The notes below the pieces were generated by a model. It was given only the letters and a program-made list of their open reading frames with translations, did no database searches and was not told the origin of the DNA. Positions 54,298 through 64,000 of a stretch of 64,000 nucleotides of DNA are shown here, piece by piece (position 1 is the first letter of the stretch; each line of letters opens with the position of its first letter). The translations under genes and the position numbers were made by a program. Source of the DNA: Erodium maritimum (taxonomy: Eukaryota > Streptophyta > Magnoliopsida > Geraniales > Geraniaceae); assembly GCA_963921825.1 (NCBI GenBank), contig OY997593.1, positions 59,194,039 through 59,258,038 on the forward strand. The letters are read 5' to 3'.

Positions 54298-55281
54298 AAA
54301 AATATACTTTCAAAAGACAGTTCAAAGATTAACAAAATAGACTTACAAAAGACTATGTAGAAAATATAAAAAAATACACTTGCAAAAGGCATGATTGTCC
54401 CTCCAATTATAAAAATATAAGGAAAAATCAAAGATAACAAATATATGAATATAAAATAATCGATTTACTAATATTTTAGATTATAATACAAACATAAATA
54501 TGTAATTCTAGTTCAAACGTAACTACATTCTCTTATTAGTGACGAATCTAGAAATTTTTAATAGGAGAGACAACATCTTTTATTAAAAAAAATACTAAGT
54601 GCTGAGTTGAATTGTAGTATATTCATATGACTATATTCGAACACCATATTTGAATTGAGTACAATATAGTAAATAATATAATACGAGATATCATTTATTT
54701 TAAAAATTGGTCAAAACTTCTTCATTACTTTTTTGAAACGTCTTCATTATTAATGGTTTTACACTTATATATGTATACTACCGAGCCATTATATCTTACA
54801 TATAAATTTTCAAATACAACCTATAAATTTTTGTGAATAAGTTTGTTGGAAAGTGTTAAAGACGTTTGGAGTTTAAGAAGAGCATTTCGAAGTAAAATAA
54901 AGTTAAACATGCAACAAATTTTATAATGACCATAACCTTTTCATACGAACTTCGATTTAGGTCTGTAAGATATCAAATCGAAGATATCTTAAAAATCTAC
55001 AATTATGTATAACTTTCTCGGGGCATGGTATGCCATTACATACCCTTAAACCTTCTAAAACCACCTCTATTCGTTAGAGCCCTAACTTTCTCGAGAATCG
55101 GCGAGCTGTTGAGGACGCCTTTTCCCTAAGAATTGATGATTTCATAGACGTGTTTCCTATCTTCCACGGAGAATGCTTTCTCCGAATCCCTATGCAATTT
55201 TGTGGATTTAGAATAGTTGGTTAGTCTCCCTCTTTAGGGCTCTTGGTAGGCCTATATTTTGAGTTTTTTTTGGGCTATATG
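54298..55281. other. AT-rich sequence, no gene seen
   Basis: Very AT-rich. Two copies of ACTTACAAAAGAC/ACTTGCAAAAGGC-like words appear near 54338-54390. The rest shows no ORF, inverted repeat or element end. Confidence 0.4.
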
Positions 55282-56914
55282 TGTTGGGTTGGGTTTTATG
55301 CCCTAGGGCAAGCCACGCTCTGTACTATGTCACTTGAGTTAATTATAGTTGACAAACATTTTATTATCATTAAGTTGTAATGTTAGTGAAACCGTGAGTT
55401 AATTACTCCCTATAAGGTATTAGGGAACATTTCCCTAATAGTAGAACTCTTATAGACAAAGGAGGGAATCCATTTACTCGTCCATAGCCTAAACCGATAG
55501 TTAGAGCTATTCTAGTTTTGACGAGAGTGTCATGTTTTACTGATCACGCATATAGAGATATGAGTCAAATTCACAGACGACAAAGAGTTTGACATTGGAC
55601 GAACCACCTTAAGAATACTCCATAGAACAGAGACATGAGCATATCTCAACTACCTGAATAGTTTTTAGTCCTACGACCATAACATCATCATGTGATCTAC
55701 AAGTTGCGGATTCATGCCTTGACATAACTAAACACTATTCCTGAACAAATGGTTTCAATAGTTATGCTCATATATGTATATACACATGTGAGAGATATGG
55801 ATGATGGTCATAGGGACTTTTCACTTGTATTTATACAAGTCAGATGTCATTAAAAGGTCGGTCTTGATGTGTAGGAGGTTTGCAACAAAAGCATGGTCAT
55901 GCGTGTGATTTTTCACCTACAGTCCTCACTCACGATTAAGAGAACTTGAAAGACTGAATTAGAAAAGATGACGGTTCTATGCCTTTGTTCAGCCATGACA
56001 TCGCCAAACGACAAGAGGATAAGACTATTTAAGGTAATAGCAATTGACGAAGTATTAGTCACTAATTCTATGACTTGGGTGGTCATGGGTCTTGCTCGGA
56101 GTTACCCATGACTTGTGGTTTCACTATCAACGTCATACAAATCCTAAAAGGTCACATACATAGAGAAAGACCACAACGAAGTGAACGAAATGATATCGAT
56201 TAAATAAAATGGTGTGCTATTATATTCTATATAATCTATCATTTTTATTAATTCAAATACTCATGAAGCAATACTAATATTTATATTCAATTATTATAAA
56301 GTATAGTAATTAAATAAACAAATAAAATGGCCAAATATATAAATAATATAAGGCTTGGCCGAACACCCCTATAACTCAATATGGGTTTCGGCCAACCCAA
56401 TATATTTGATATATTTTTAGCACTTAATTTGTTTCAAAGGGATTAAAGGAGAAATCCTAAATTCTAGAAGGTATAGAACAAGGAAAACTAGTTGGACTAG
56501 GCCAAAGTTTCCTAATTCTATTTGGCTTGAGCTTAACGTAAGATCAACACCTATAAATAAAGGGATAGGGTCAGCTAAAAACATGAAGCTTCATAGTTTA
56601 AATTTTCGGCCACCTCATAGAGTGAGATTGTGAGTTTTTCATTCAAGGACTACTAGCACGTAAAGTTGTGGATCTAGCTTTGTCGTGTGAATACCGTTAT
56701 AGAACGAACACGTGAGCGCCTACGACTACACTTCCAAATGTCTCCATCTCGAACCAGTTGATACAAAGTTTCCTATATTGAGGTAAACTCCATTTATATT
56801 ATTCATATATTAACTTTAGTTGATGCATATTGATTTAGGCTAACTAGGAGTATAATGACAAGAGTTTTATAAATTTTTGTTTTCCTCCGTGTTAATGTAA
56901 CACATAATCTAACA
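55282..56914 (+). mobile_element. Copia-type LTR (solo or orphan), 1.6 kb
   Basis: It starts TGTTGGGTTGGGTTTTATGC followed by CCTAGGGCAA, a start common to several plant Copia LTRs, and ends TAATCTAACA, complementary to the TGTTGG start. A TATA core with CACCTATAAATAAAGGG at 56548 precedes a leader with CATCTCGAACCAG. The adjoining 5-mers (ATATG and TGTTG) do not match, so either the ends are off by a few bases or a recombination joined different elements. No PBS or ORF follows. Confidence 0.6.
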
Positions 56915-58489
56915 TGTTGTGCTCATAAAGTTTACTTTTTCTTATTTTTGATCGACATGTTTTGAGATTCTTAGTTTTTCGGCTTATTTTTGACAATTTG
57001 TAGTTGTGTTGTTTTTTTTTGGTCGGGTCTATAGTGTAAGAACCGCTTCCGGTCAACGCCGGTCAAATCGGCGGAAAAACAGAAAAATTTAAATTTTTGG
57101 ACATACACCTAAATGAACCTAAAATTGACCCCGAGGGTCATATCGGACTTAAGTTGACCCCGATATCGACCAAAGTGAGTTCTGGGTGACTCAGGGCAAC
57201 TTTTTGACCAATTCGAGAAAAGTTGACTTTTTGTAGTAAAAGTCAACCGGGCGACGTTTTGGTCCGTTCGAGGCCCGATTTGGATCCAAAAATCTTAGCC
57301 GTCGTTACAGTGGTCTTAGTTGGGGCATTTCCTTGCAGCACGCGAAATTTTATAAATTCTTGGAAAATGGGCCCGTTCGGGGCCCGAGACGGCCGAATTT
57401 CGCGAATCTGACTGGAATAAATCTGGAAAGATAATTTTCTAAGCAATGGGACCCACTTGACACTTCTCACACATTTGGTGGTTGGTTTTTAAAATAAAGA
57501 AAAAGAAAGGAGAATGGTAGTTTTGTAAATAAGGGGTGGTTGGTGATAGTTTTGAACAAAACAAAAGGGAATGGCAGAGAGTGGTTCGGCCAAGAGAAAA
57601 AAAAAAGGGAAAAAGGAGAGAGAAAGAAGAGAGAAGGAGGAAAGGACAAAGGAAAAGGAAAGGTTTTTTTTGGAGATTTCCGACGATCCGACCGACCGAT
57701 CGACTCAACGACTGCGTATTCGAACTCCCCTCGTCATTCCCTACGGTGAGAACCCATTCTTTTCTCGTTTTGGTACGTTTGAAAATTAGAGTTTGAGTTT
57801 AAACGAGTCAAATATGGTTGGGTATTGGTTAGAATTGGTTTAAAGACGAATGGTTGAGGTTTGGGGTTCGTTAGGAACGTTTTGGGGCGAAAAGGAAAAT
57901 TTTCCTTTGGGGCCGTGTGGGGCCCACTTGCCCGGGCCTCGGGTTTTTCATGTTCGGGTGGTTTTGGACGATCCCCGAATCGATAATTCACACCCGGAAT
58001 GAATTATGGAGTTAAATTGTGAAAATTGGAAATTTCGGGTTTAGAAACTTTAAACGCGAATTAAATCGCTCGGAAGTCGGAAATTGATTCCGTCGATTGC
58101 ATTGGAACACTTGAATTATTTTAGGATCGTAGAAACGAAAACGGGAATTTTCGGAGCCCTGGAAGGGCGTTTTCCGATCCCGGGCAGATTCGCCGAGCCG
58201 GGCGAATCGGGCCTTTCCGGGCCCGTGGTTGACAATGTCGAGTAATTGGGAGGTTTGGGAGTGATCGACATTGTCGGGGTTGCTTTTGGGTGTCAAATTC
58301 ATTAATATTCAGCTTTGCCTGCGAACTTAAAAAGTGTGTTAATTGTGATCATTGTAGACCGTGTCGCCGACCGTGGAAAGAGGAGGCTAAGTGGGTAATC
58401 TGGAGCATTGTCGGAGCGCGAGCATCGAGTTTGACACGCTTCAAGAGGTACGGAAAAGTAGCCGGATATGGACCTTGACTAGGGAAAGT

Positions 58490-58750
58490 TATCAGTAGAA
58501 ATGCATGTGACACTGTTGGTGTCGTAGGACAAGTAAACCTGTCGAACAATAGAAATGCATGTGACATTGTTGGTGTCGTAGGATAAGTGAACTTTTCGAA
58601 TAATAGAACTACATGTGACACTTGGTGGTGTCGTAGGTTGAGTGAACCTGTCGAATAATAGAATTGCATGTGACACTTGGTGGTGTCGTAGGTTGAGTAA
58701 ACCTGTCGAACAATAGAAATGCATGTGACACTGTTGGTGTCGTAGGGTTA
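58490..58750 (+). repeat. 59 bp array in LTR F
   Basis: Five units with AATAGAAATGCATGTGACAC, TTGGTGGTGTCGTAGG and AACCTGTCGAA. Single copies of this motif are present in LTRs B, C, D and E next to their minisatellites, so F has amplified an element the others keep in one to three copies. Confidence 0.85.
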
Positions 58751-59089
58751 ATGAACTGATTGTGGTTGTGTGTGGCCATGAGTGCCTGTAGGGAGTTAAA
58801 CATGTATGGTTGTTGACTGACTTGCTGAGTGGTAGCTAGTCATTATGTTATTTTCGCTGGTTGTTGGGTATTCGAGTGATTTGTGTGATTGGCGTGGAGG
58901 TTGGCCCGCCTATCGATTTTCCATCGATAAGGGGTGCCACGGTATGGCCATGAGTGCTTGTGGGGTGTTGAACTTGTATGGTTGTTGACTGACTTGCTGA
59001 GTGGTAGTTAGTCGTGTTGTCAATTTTGCTATTTGCGGAGTATTGTGTGTTAGTTGGTTGACTGTGATTGTCCTGGTGATACCTGTTTG

Positions 59090-59455
59090 AGCTGTGCCCG
59101 AGAGGTGTGTCGTACCTTCCAATGCGCGGCCGGTAAAGTGATGAGGGATGTGGTTCCCGTTAGGTGCGTCGTACCTTCCGGCGCGTGATTGGTATAGTGC
59201 TGTGGCTTGAGCTGTGCCCGAGAGGTGTGTCGTACCTTCCAATGCGTGGCTGGTAAAGTGCTGAGGGCTGTGGTTCCCGTCAGGTGCGTCATACCTTCCG
59301 GCGCACGATTGGTAAAGTGCTGAGGCTTGATTTATGCCCGTGAGGTGTGTCGTACCTTCCGATGTGCGATCGGTAAAGTGCCGAGGGTTGTGGTCACCGT
59401 GAGGTGTGTCGTACCTTCCGGCGCGCGATCGGTAAAGTGCTGAGGCTTGTGGTTG
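59090..59455 (+). repeat. Alternating 60 bp array in LTR F
   Basis: Six half-units alternate between GCCCGAGAGGTGTGTCGTAC and GTGCGTCGTACCTTCCGGCG, giving a 120 bp period with three repeats. Confidence 0.85.
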
Positions 59456-59461
59456 TGCAGT

Positions 59462-59605
59462 ATGGTGTGCGATCCTTTGCGATCTTGGATGGTGTGCGAT
59501 CCTTTGTGATCTTGGCTGGTGTGCGATCCTTTGTGATCTTGGCTGGTGTGCGATCCTTTGTGACCTTGACCTGGTGTGCGATCCTTTGTGATCTTGGGTG
59601 TTGTG
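59462..59605 (+). repeat. 31 bp GTGTGCGATCCTTTGTGATC array in LTR F
   Basis: Five units of GGTGTGCGATCCTTTGTGAT plus CTTGGCT. LTRs C, D and E carry one or two copies at the equivalent place (for example 46706 and 46731). Confidence 0.85.
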
Positions 59606-59689
59606 AGATCGATTGGTTTTGTGTGACCCTACGTGATTTTAATTACTATTGCGTGTGTTATTGAGGTCGTGACTGCTGGATCGGGTCTA

Positions 59690-60420
59690 CATTACGCGAG
59701 CGGGTTGTTCGAGGTTTCCCTCACGTGAACAGGTGGTTTGAGGTTTCCCTCACGTGAGTGGGTTGTTTGAGGTTTCCCCTCTGTGATCGGGTAGTTGGGG
59801 TATTGATGTTGTGAGCAATAGTGATTTGCTTAGTTGATAACATGATCCCCGTTTGAGGCTTTCCCTACGTGACCGGGTAATTGGGGTATTGATATTATGG
59901 TGAGCAATAGTGTTTTACTTAGTTGAGAATGTGATCCCCGTTTTGAGGTTTCCCTTATGTGATCGTGTAATTGGGGTGTTGATATGGTGAGCAATAATGT
60001 TTGCTTAGTTGAAAACGTGTTCCCCGTTTGAGGTTTCTCCTACGTGATCGGGCAATTGGGGCGTCGATATGGTGAGCAATAGTGTTTGCTTAGTTGAGAA
60101 CGTGATCCCCGTTTTGAGGTTTCCCTTACGTGATCGGGCAATTGGGGTGTTGATATGGTGAGCAATAGTGTTTGCTTAGTTGAGAACGTGTTCCCCGTTT
60201 GAGGTTTCTCCTACGTGATCGGGCAATTGGGGCGTCGATATGGTGAGCAATAGTGTTTGCTTAGTTGAGAACGTGATCCCCGTTTTGAGGTTTCCCTTAT
60301 GTGATCGGGAAATTGGGGTGTTGATATGGTGAGCAATAGTGTTTTTCTTAGTTGAGAATATGATCCTCATTCGAGGTTTCCCTTACGTGAGCGAGTATTT
60401 GAGGTATGGATATCGTGAGC
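59690..60420 (+). repeat. About 86 bp array in LTR F
   Basis: Seven to eight units with GAGGTTTCCCTTACGTGATC, GGGCAATTGGGGCGTCGATA, TGGTGAGCAATAGTGTTTGC and TTAGTTGAGAACGTGATCCC. One to two copies of this unit also occur in the leaders of Gypsy C and D (about 37010-37130 and 40745-40960). Confidence 0.85.
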
Positions 60421-61390
60421 AGTTGTGACGGTTTGGTATCAGGTCTTGAGGTAGTTGTTGCCTGTTTAGATTGGTAAGTTGTTGATGCTTTACTAGTATG
60501 CCATAATCGAACGGGTATCCGTGGAGGTGAGCGGAACGCTCATCCCCTTTACTAATTTTCTCGCATGCCTCTGAGGTATGGACAAGTAGCGAATACTGGT
60601 TTGGTTGCGGAAAGTTACAAGTAAATGCATATAGGATCGTGTGAGGGTTGTGTTTTACCTTGTCGGTGTGACTAATGGAATGGTTGTTCGGTCTCTGATT
60701 TGGGGTCTACTTTACATGTCCGGGTTTTGAGATGGTTGGGAAGTTTTTAACAGTTGTATTGCGTGACTGTCAGTCTAAATTGTGTTTTTGGGGTAGTAGC
60801 CCTCGGGGTTGTTGTTGGTGCCGGTGTTCCCGACATTTCTGTTGGTATGCCGTGGTCAATCCGGTATCTGTGGCGGTGAGCGAAGTGCTCACCCCCTGCT
60901 GCTTTTCCTGCAGGTACTGGTCGTGAGGCGGACTAGGAGAACCCTCGAAGCTTGAAGAGCTGGGAGCGGAAGTCCAGGTCCTTGGGTAGTTAGTGACGTA
61001 CCTTGTAGCTCGTGTTGTTCATTGTTTTGAACGTATTTTCCGCTGTAAAAATATTGTTTTTGATTAACGTAAGTGGCAATTTTAAAGAGGTTTATTAAAA
61101 TGTTCGAAAATCGTTTTACTGTTTCACCGTTCGCGTTCCGGGTTCGGTCATGCCGAATTTGGGGCGTGACATATAGTCTGTATAGATATCCTACCTTCAT
61201 TTTTTATAAAAAATATCAAGAATATTTATATAGAATTTTAGATTAAAAATACATTTGACACATATTAAAACTGTTCACTCACGTAAAATTGTCAATGCAT
61301 TTAAAACAGGCATCTCCTCATAAGATTGTAATATGGTTTTGAAATAGAAAAAAACATAAACGATACTGTATATTATCTAGGGATAACGCC

Positions 61391-61655
61391 GAATCGTAAC
61401 GGTCTAAGAAAGGTCATTCGCAGGTCCTAACTAGGCTCCACTTTTTGTCACAGATCCTAACAAAAAGTTGGTACACGTGTACAAAAAGTAACAACCACAT
61501 GTAAAATAATTATGAAAAAAGTGGTGTTCGTTGTAACAAAATACCACCTTTATGTTAATTTTTGTAACAAAATACCTCCTTCGTGTTAGGATCTGTGATA
61601 AAAGGTGGAGCGTAGTTAGAACATGCAAATGACAATTCTGAGATAGTTAGGATTC
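61391..61655. mobile_element. Foldback/palindromic MITE-like element
   Basis: GAATCGTAACGGTCTAAGAA..CTAGGCTCCACTTTTTGTCA on the left pairs with the reverse complement of the right arm (GAATCCTAACTATCTCAGAA..CTACGCTCCACCTTTTATCA). Arms of about 100 bp surround a short loop containing ACAAAAAGTAACAACC. No clear TSD is seen, so class is unassigned. Confidence 0.6.
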
Positions 61656-62484
61656 AATGTTTTCTCTATTATATATCTGCCAAATTACAAACATATCTAG
61701 ATACATCAAACTAGATTACGAATAACCTCCTTAAATTCAAGAAACTTTACTAATGATTTTTTATTAAACACCTCTATAGCCACATGTGGGTAATTGCAGC
61801 AACAACTGAAAGAGCTAGACAAAGAGGAAGTATCTAATATAGAGGAGGATTGGGACTCTCCAAGGGTTGGGGACACCTCTGGATTGGTTGATTTTGGAGA
61901 TGGTGGGGAGCGTAGTCCTTGGGTTGTAATGTTGCGGTCAATGAGGTTATTATTTCGAGCCTGTGATGTGAGTGAGGATTTAGGTTTGGTGGTTCGCTTG
62001 TGGCTACATTCTTTGAGGGGTCGCGGTTACCCCTGGCTTGTTGTCGAGGGTCCACTTGCCTTTTAGTTTTTTTAGCTATGTTTCATTTCTTGGATTGTAC
62101 TAATTTAGCTTGGATTGTTTGACAGGTTATTGTGTGCAGATTGTGCCCTTGGATTTTTAGTTTGTCTTTCACATGTTACTCCTTCCCCGCATAAGGGGTG
62201 GGGGTGCGGGTGGGGTAGGGGAGCTTTGTTACAAAACATTATTGATACGAAAAAAAAAGAATTTTGTAGCTTGAATACTAGTAGAATCCCTTTGACTCCA
62301 ACCAAAGCTTTGTTACCAAGCAATAAATTATACGGACATAACATAATTACACGTTTATTAATAAAGCGTTGGCTACGTCCACAAGCATATAGAAAAGAAC
62401 TATAATCTAGATGATTTTCAAGGTTACAAATGAACACACTACAACCATAGTGACTATTACAAAAAAGAAAAGAAAAATAGAATT
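61656..62484. other. Unassigned; two short ORFs without recognisable domains
   Basis: A 90-residue ORF (61794-62066) begins with an acidic KELDKEEVSNIEEDWDS. A second frame ending at 62405 finishes LLIKRWLRPQAYRKEL, a basic, codon-like tail with KKKEFCSLNTSRIPLTPTKA before it. I recognise neither. The second could be a fragment of an organelle or transposon gene. Confidence 0.35.
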
Positions 62485-62499
62485 AATATTTATACTACT

Positions 62500-63382
62500 A
62501 CCAAATAAATGTATCCTTTAAGTTAATTACATGAATATCCTCTGTGCCGCTTCTCCTCTCCAAAAAAGCTCTGCGAGCCCCCCCACGGAAAAAAACCCTA
62601 GTCGTCGACGACATCCATGGCTTCGGCCATGGAGGTTGTCGATGGAGATTTCTCTTCCGTTTTTCCTTGAGTCCCTCTCTCAACGATCGACCTCACCTGC
62701 GTACTTTCTCACCACCCTCGTATTGTCGCCGCCGTCATCGTCGTGCTTCTCCACCGTTGTCGGATCTACGCTTCAAACGGGTATGCGGTTGGTGGTTTAT
62801 CCCATCACCCACCGAGGTAACACAGAGTCGAAAACACTATGCTGCATCTTCGGTTCATATTCCAACTTTAGGTGTTTTTCCGTACCGATCTCCACAGTGT
62901 ATCCAGTTGGAGAAGGTTGAACTTTCAGGTAAAACTGAACCCTCCGGGGTAATCACGAACTGACCTCCACAGTCTATCTACTTGGAGAAGGTTCTGAAGC
63001 ATCAGTGGAATTGGAATCCGGGACCGACCTATCATGATTCGGGACCGACGTTGCTCGACCGTCCTGGGAGGAGAAAGGAAGCAAATCGACTTTTATGTTT
63101 TAGATTGTAGTCAATTTTAGTTTCAATTCTGATTTACGAGTATTGTTTTAGATGGTTATTTTGTTGTTGTTTTGCTTTCGTTTGTAGGATCAATAAGTTG
63201 AAACGCTGTGAAAGAGGATGTCCTTAGTTTGTATCTATGGTGATTAGTCTACTACGGAACCATGAGCACTGGGTCGACTACGGGAGGCCCGGACAAAAAT
63301 CTGGTATCCAGGGCCGTTACGCTCTACTCTGTAACCTTTTATTTGGTATAATATAATACCCTTCCTCTTGTTTCAAACAAAA
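62500..63382 (+). mobile_element. ORF-less LINE-derived non-LTR element
   Basis: A perfect 15 bp target duplication AATATTTATACTACT lies at 62485-62499 and 63383-63397. The element has a CT- and GC-rich 5' part (GCCGCTTCTCCTCTCC, TCGTCGACGACATCCATGG) and ends in TTTCAAACAAAA. ORFs of 129 and 139 residues in overlapping frames show no RT or endonuclease motif. Size 883 bp. Confidence 0.72.
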
Positions 63383-63397
63383 AATATTTATACTACT

Positions 63398-64000
63398 CTT
63401 ATGTACCTTGAGTAGAAAATTTACATGACAAAAAAAATTGTTTCCAAACAAACTTTCTTAGCAAGTCTCATGGATCTAAAAAGCCTTAAAATGGATAGTA
63501 AAGCTTATAAGAGGATTTCCAACTTCTAAATTTAGGTTAATTGAATATTTTGGTCTGGTATTATTTTTAGACGTTCCGTATATAAGCCCCTTCAAACATG
63601 ACAAATTGTTATTGGTTCAATGATTCCTACATGATGTAGTTAGCGAGAATTTAACTACCAGAGTTGGACAAACAAGTAGAACTACAATAGCTACATATAC
63701 TATTCTCAATCAACAAAGAAAGGCTATTACTATCTTCAAACCTCGAACATAAAAATTAAGTCTACATAACAAATTTAAGACACATTCCCAACAAGAATAC
63801 AATGTAAAACAATTGCATATTATAAAATTTTGGTATATAAAACACTCCAACACATAGATTATTAAAACTCTTGAACATAACATTACACAGAACTAAACAT
63901 TACACAGAACTACAAATGTAATGCATAAATTATTGAGCTTTTGTTTCATTTGCGAATATGCATGATTCCAATTTCTAAATAAAATTCAAACTCTACCTGA
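63398..64000. other. AT-rich sequence, no gene seen
   Basis: Only a short tandem duplication of AACATTACACAGAACT (about 63879 and 63896) stands out. Confidence 0.4.

Larger units (their letters stand above)
57035..61171 (+). mobile_element. Solo Gypsy LTR (copy F), 4137 bp
   Basis: TGTAAGAACCGCTTCCGG..CCGAATTTGGGGCGTGACA with a perfect TSD TATAG (57030-57034 and 61172-61176). It is the longest LTR of the family here. The 5' 1.4 kb aligns with LTRs C and E (GA-rich leader 57590-57660, CTACGGTGAGAACCC at 57741, paired dyads at 58228). The core holds four different tandem arrays. The 3' end has two GAGCGGAACGCTC/GAGCGAAGTGCTC dyads (60528 and 60877) and CTTTTCCTGCAGGTACTGG at 60902. Confidence 0.92.

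Overview
This is nuclear DNA from a flowering plant, most likely a eudicot. It contains one intron-bearing gene for an ATG8-interacting (ATI-type) membrane protein, a nuclear copy of part of plastid rpoB, and many plant transposons: Ty1/Copia, Ty3/Gypsy, L1-type LINE relics, MULE, hAT and PIF/Harbinger MITEs. I cannot name the species. Almost everything except the ATI gene is transposon-derived and decayed.

Layout. 1-6.7 kb: two minus-strand relics of LINE ORF1 (DUF4283 plus zinc knuckle) on either side of a 2.57 kb solo Gypsy LTR with a perfect 5 bp target duplication. 6.7-11.7 kb: three related MULE-type terminal-inverted-repeat elements (one nested in another), a hAT MITE inside the third, then a PIF/Harbinger-type MITE. 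11.8-13.7 kb: the ATI-like gene; its promoter is visible, its N-terminus lies in a 200-base assembly gap, and a phase-0 intron separates the last two exons. 14-17.3 kb: unassigned decayed sequence and a LINE-like element. 17.75-23.66 kb: an intact-looking but non-coding LTR element (348 bp LTRs, perfect TSD). 23.8-25.2 kb: an ORF-less non-LTR element. 25.7-26.0 kb: an RRM-domain fragment beside an LTR fragment.

27.87-50.97 kb is one Copia element on the minus strand, expanded by nested insertions. Its 3' LTR is split by a 3.0 kb solo Gypsy LTR. A 0.87 kb plastid rpoB segment lies flush against the inner edge of that LTR. Its RNase H region holds a truncated Gypsy element (33.5-37.1 kb) and a full-structure but defective Gypsy element (37.16-47.23 kb, TSD CCTCT). 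Its 5' LTR and gag start are fused by a deletion. The insertion site can be recognised because the host repeat is present as a second, unoccupied copy at about 26.87 kb.

51-64 kb: a palindromic MITE, a Gypsy LTR end with PBS and decayed gag, a Copia-type LTR, a 4.1 kb solo Gypsy LTR (TSD TATAG), a foldback element and another ORF-less non-LTR element.

The most unusual theme is the Gypsy LTR family seen six times (2.2, 28.6, 33.5, 37.2, 44.3 and 57.0 kb). These LTRs are 2.6-4.1 kb long. Their ends are conserved, but each core is filled with different minisatellites, and most copies carry donor-like and acceptor-like splice motifs bracketing the variable core. I found no bacterial-type system, CRISPR array, rRNA or tRNA gene.
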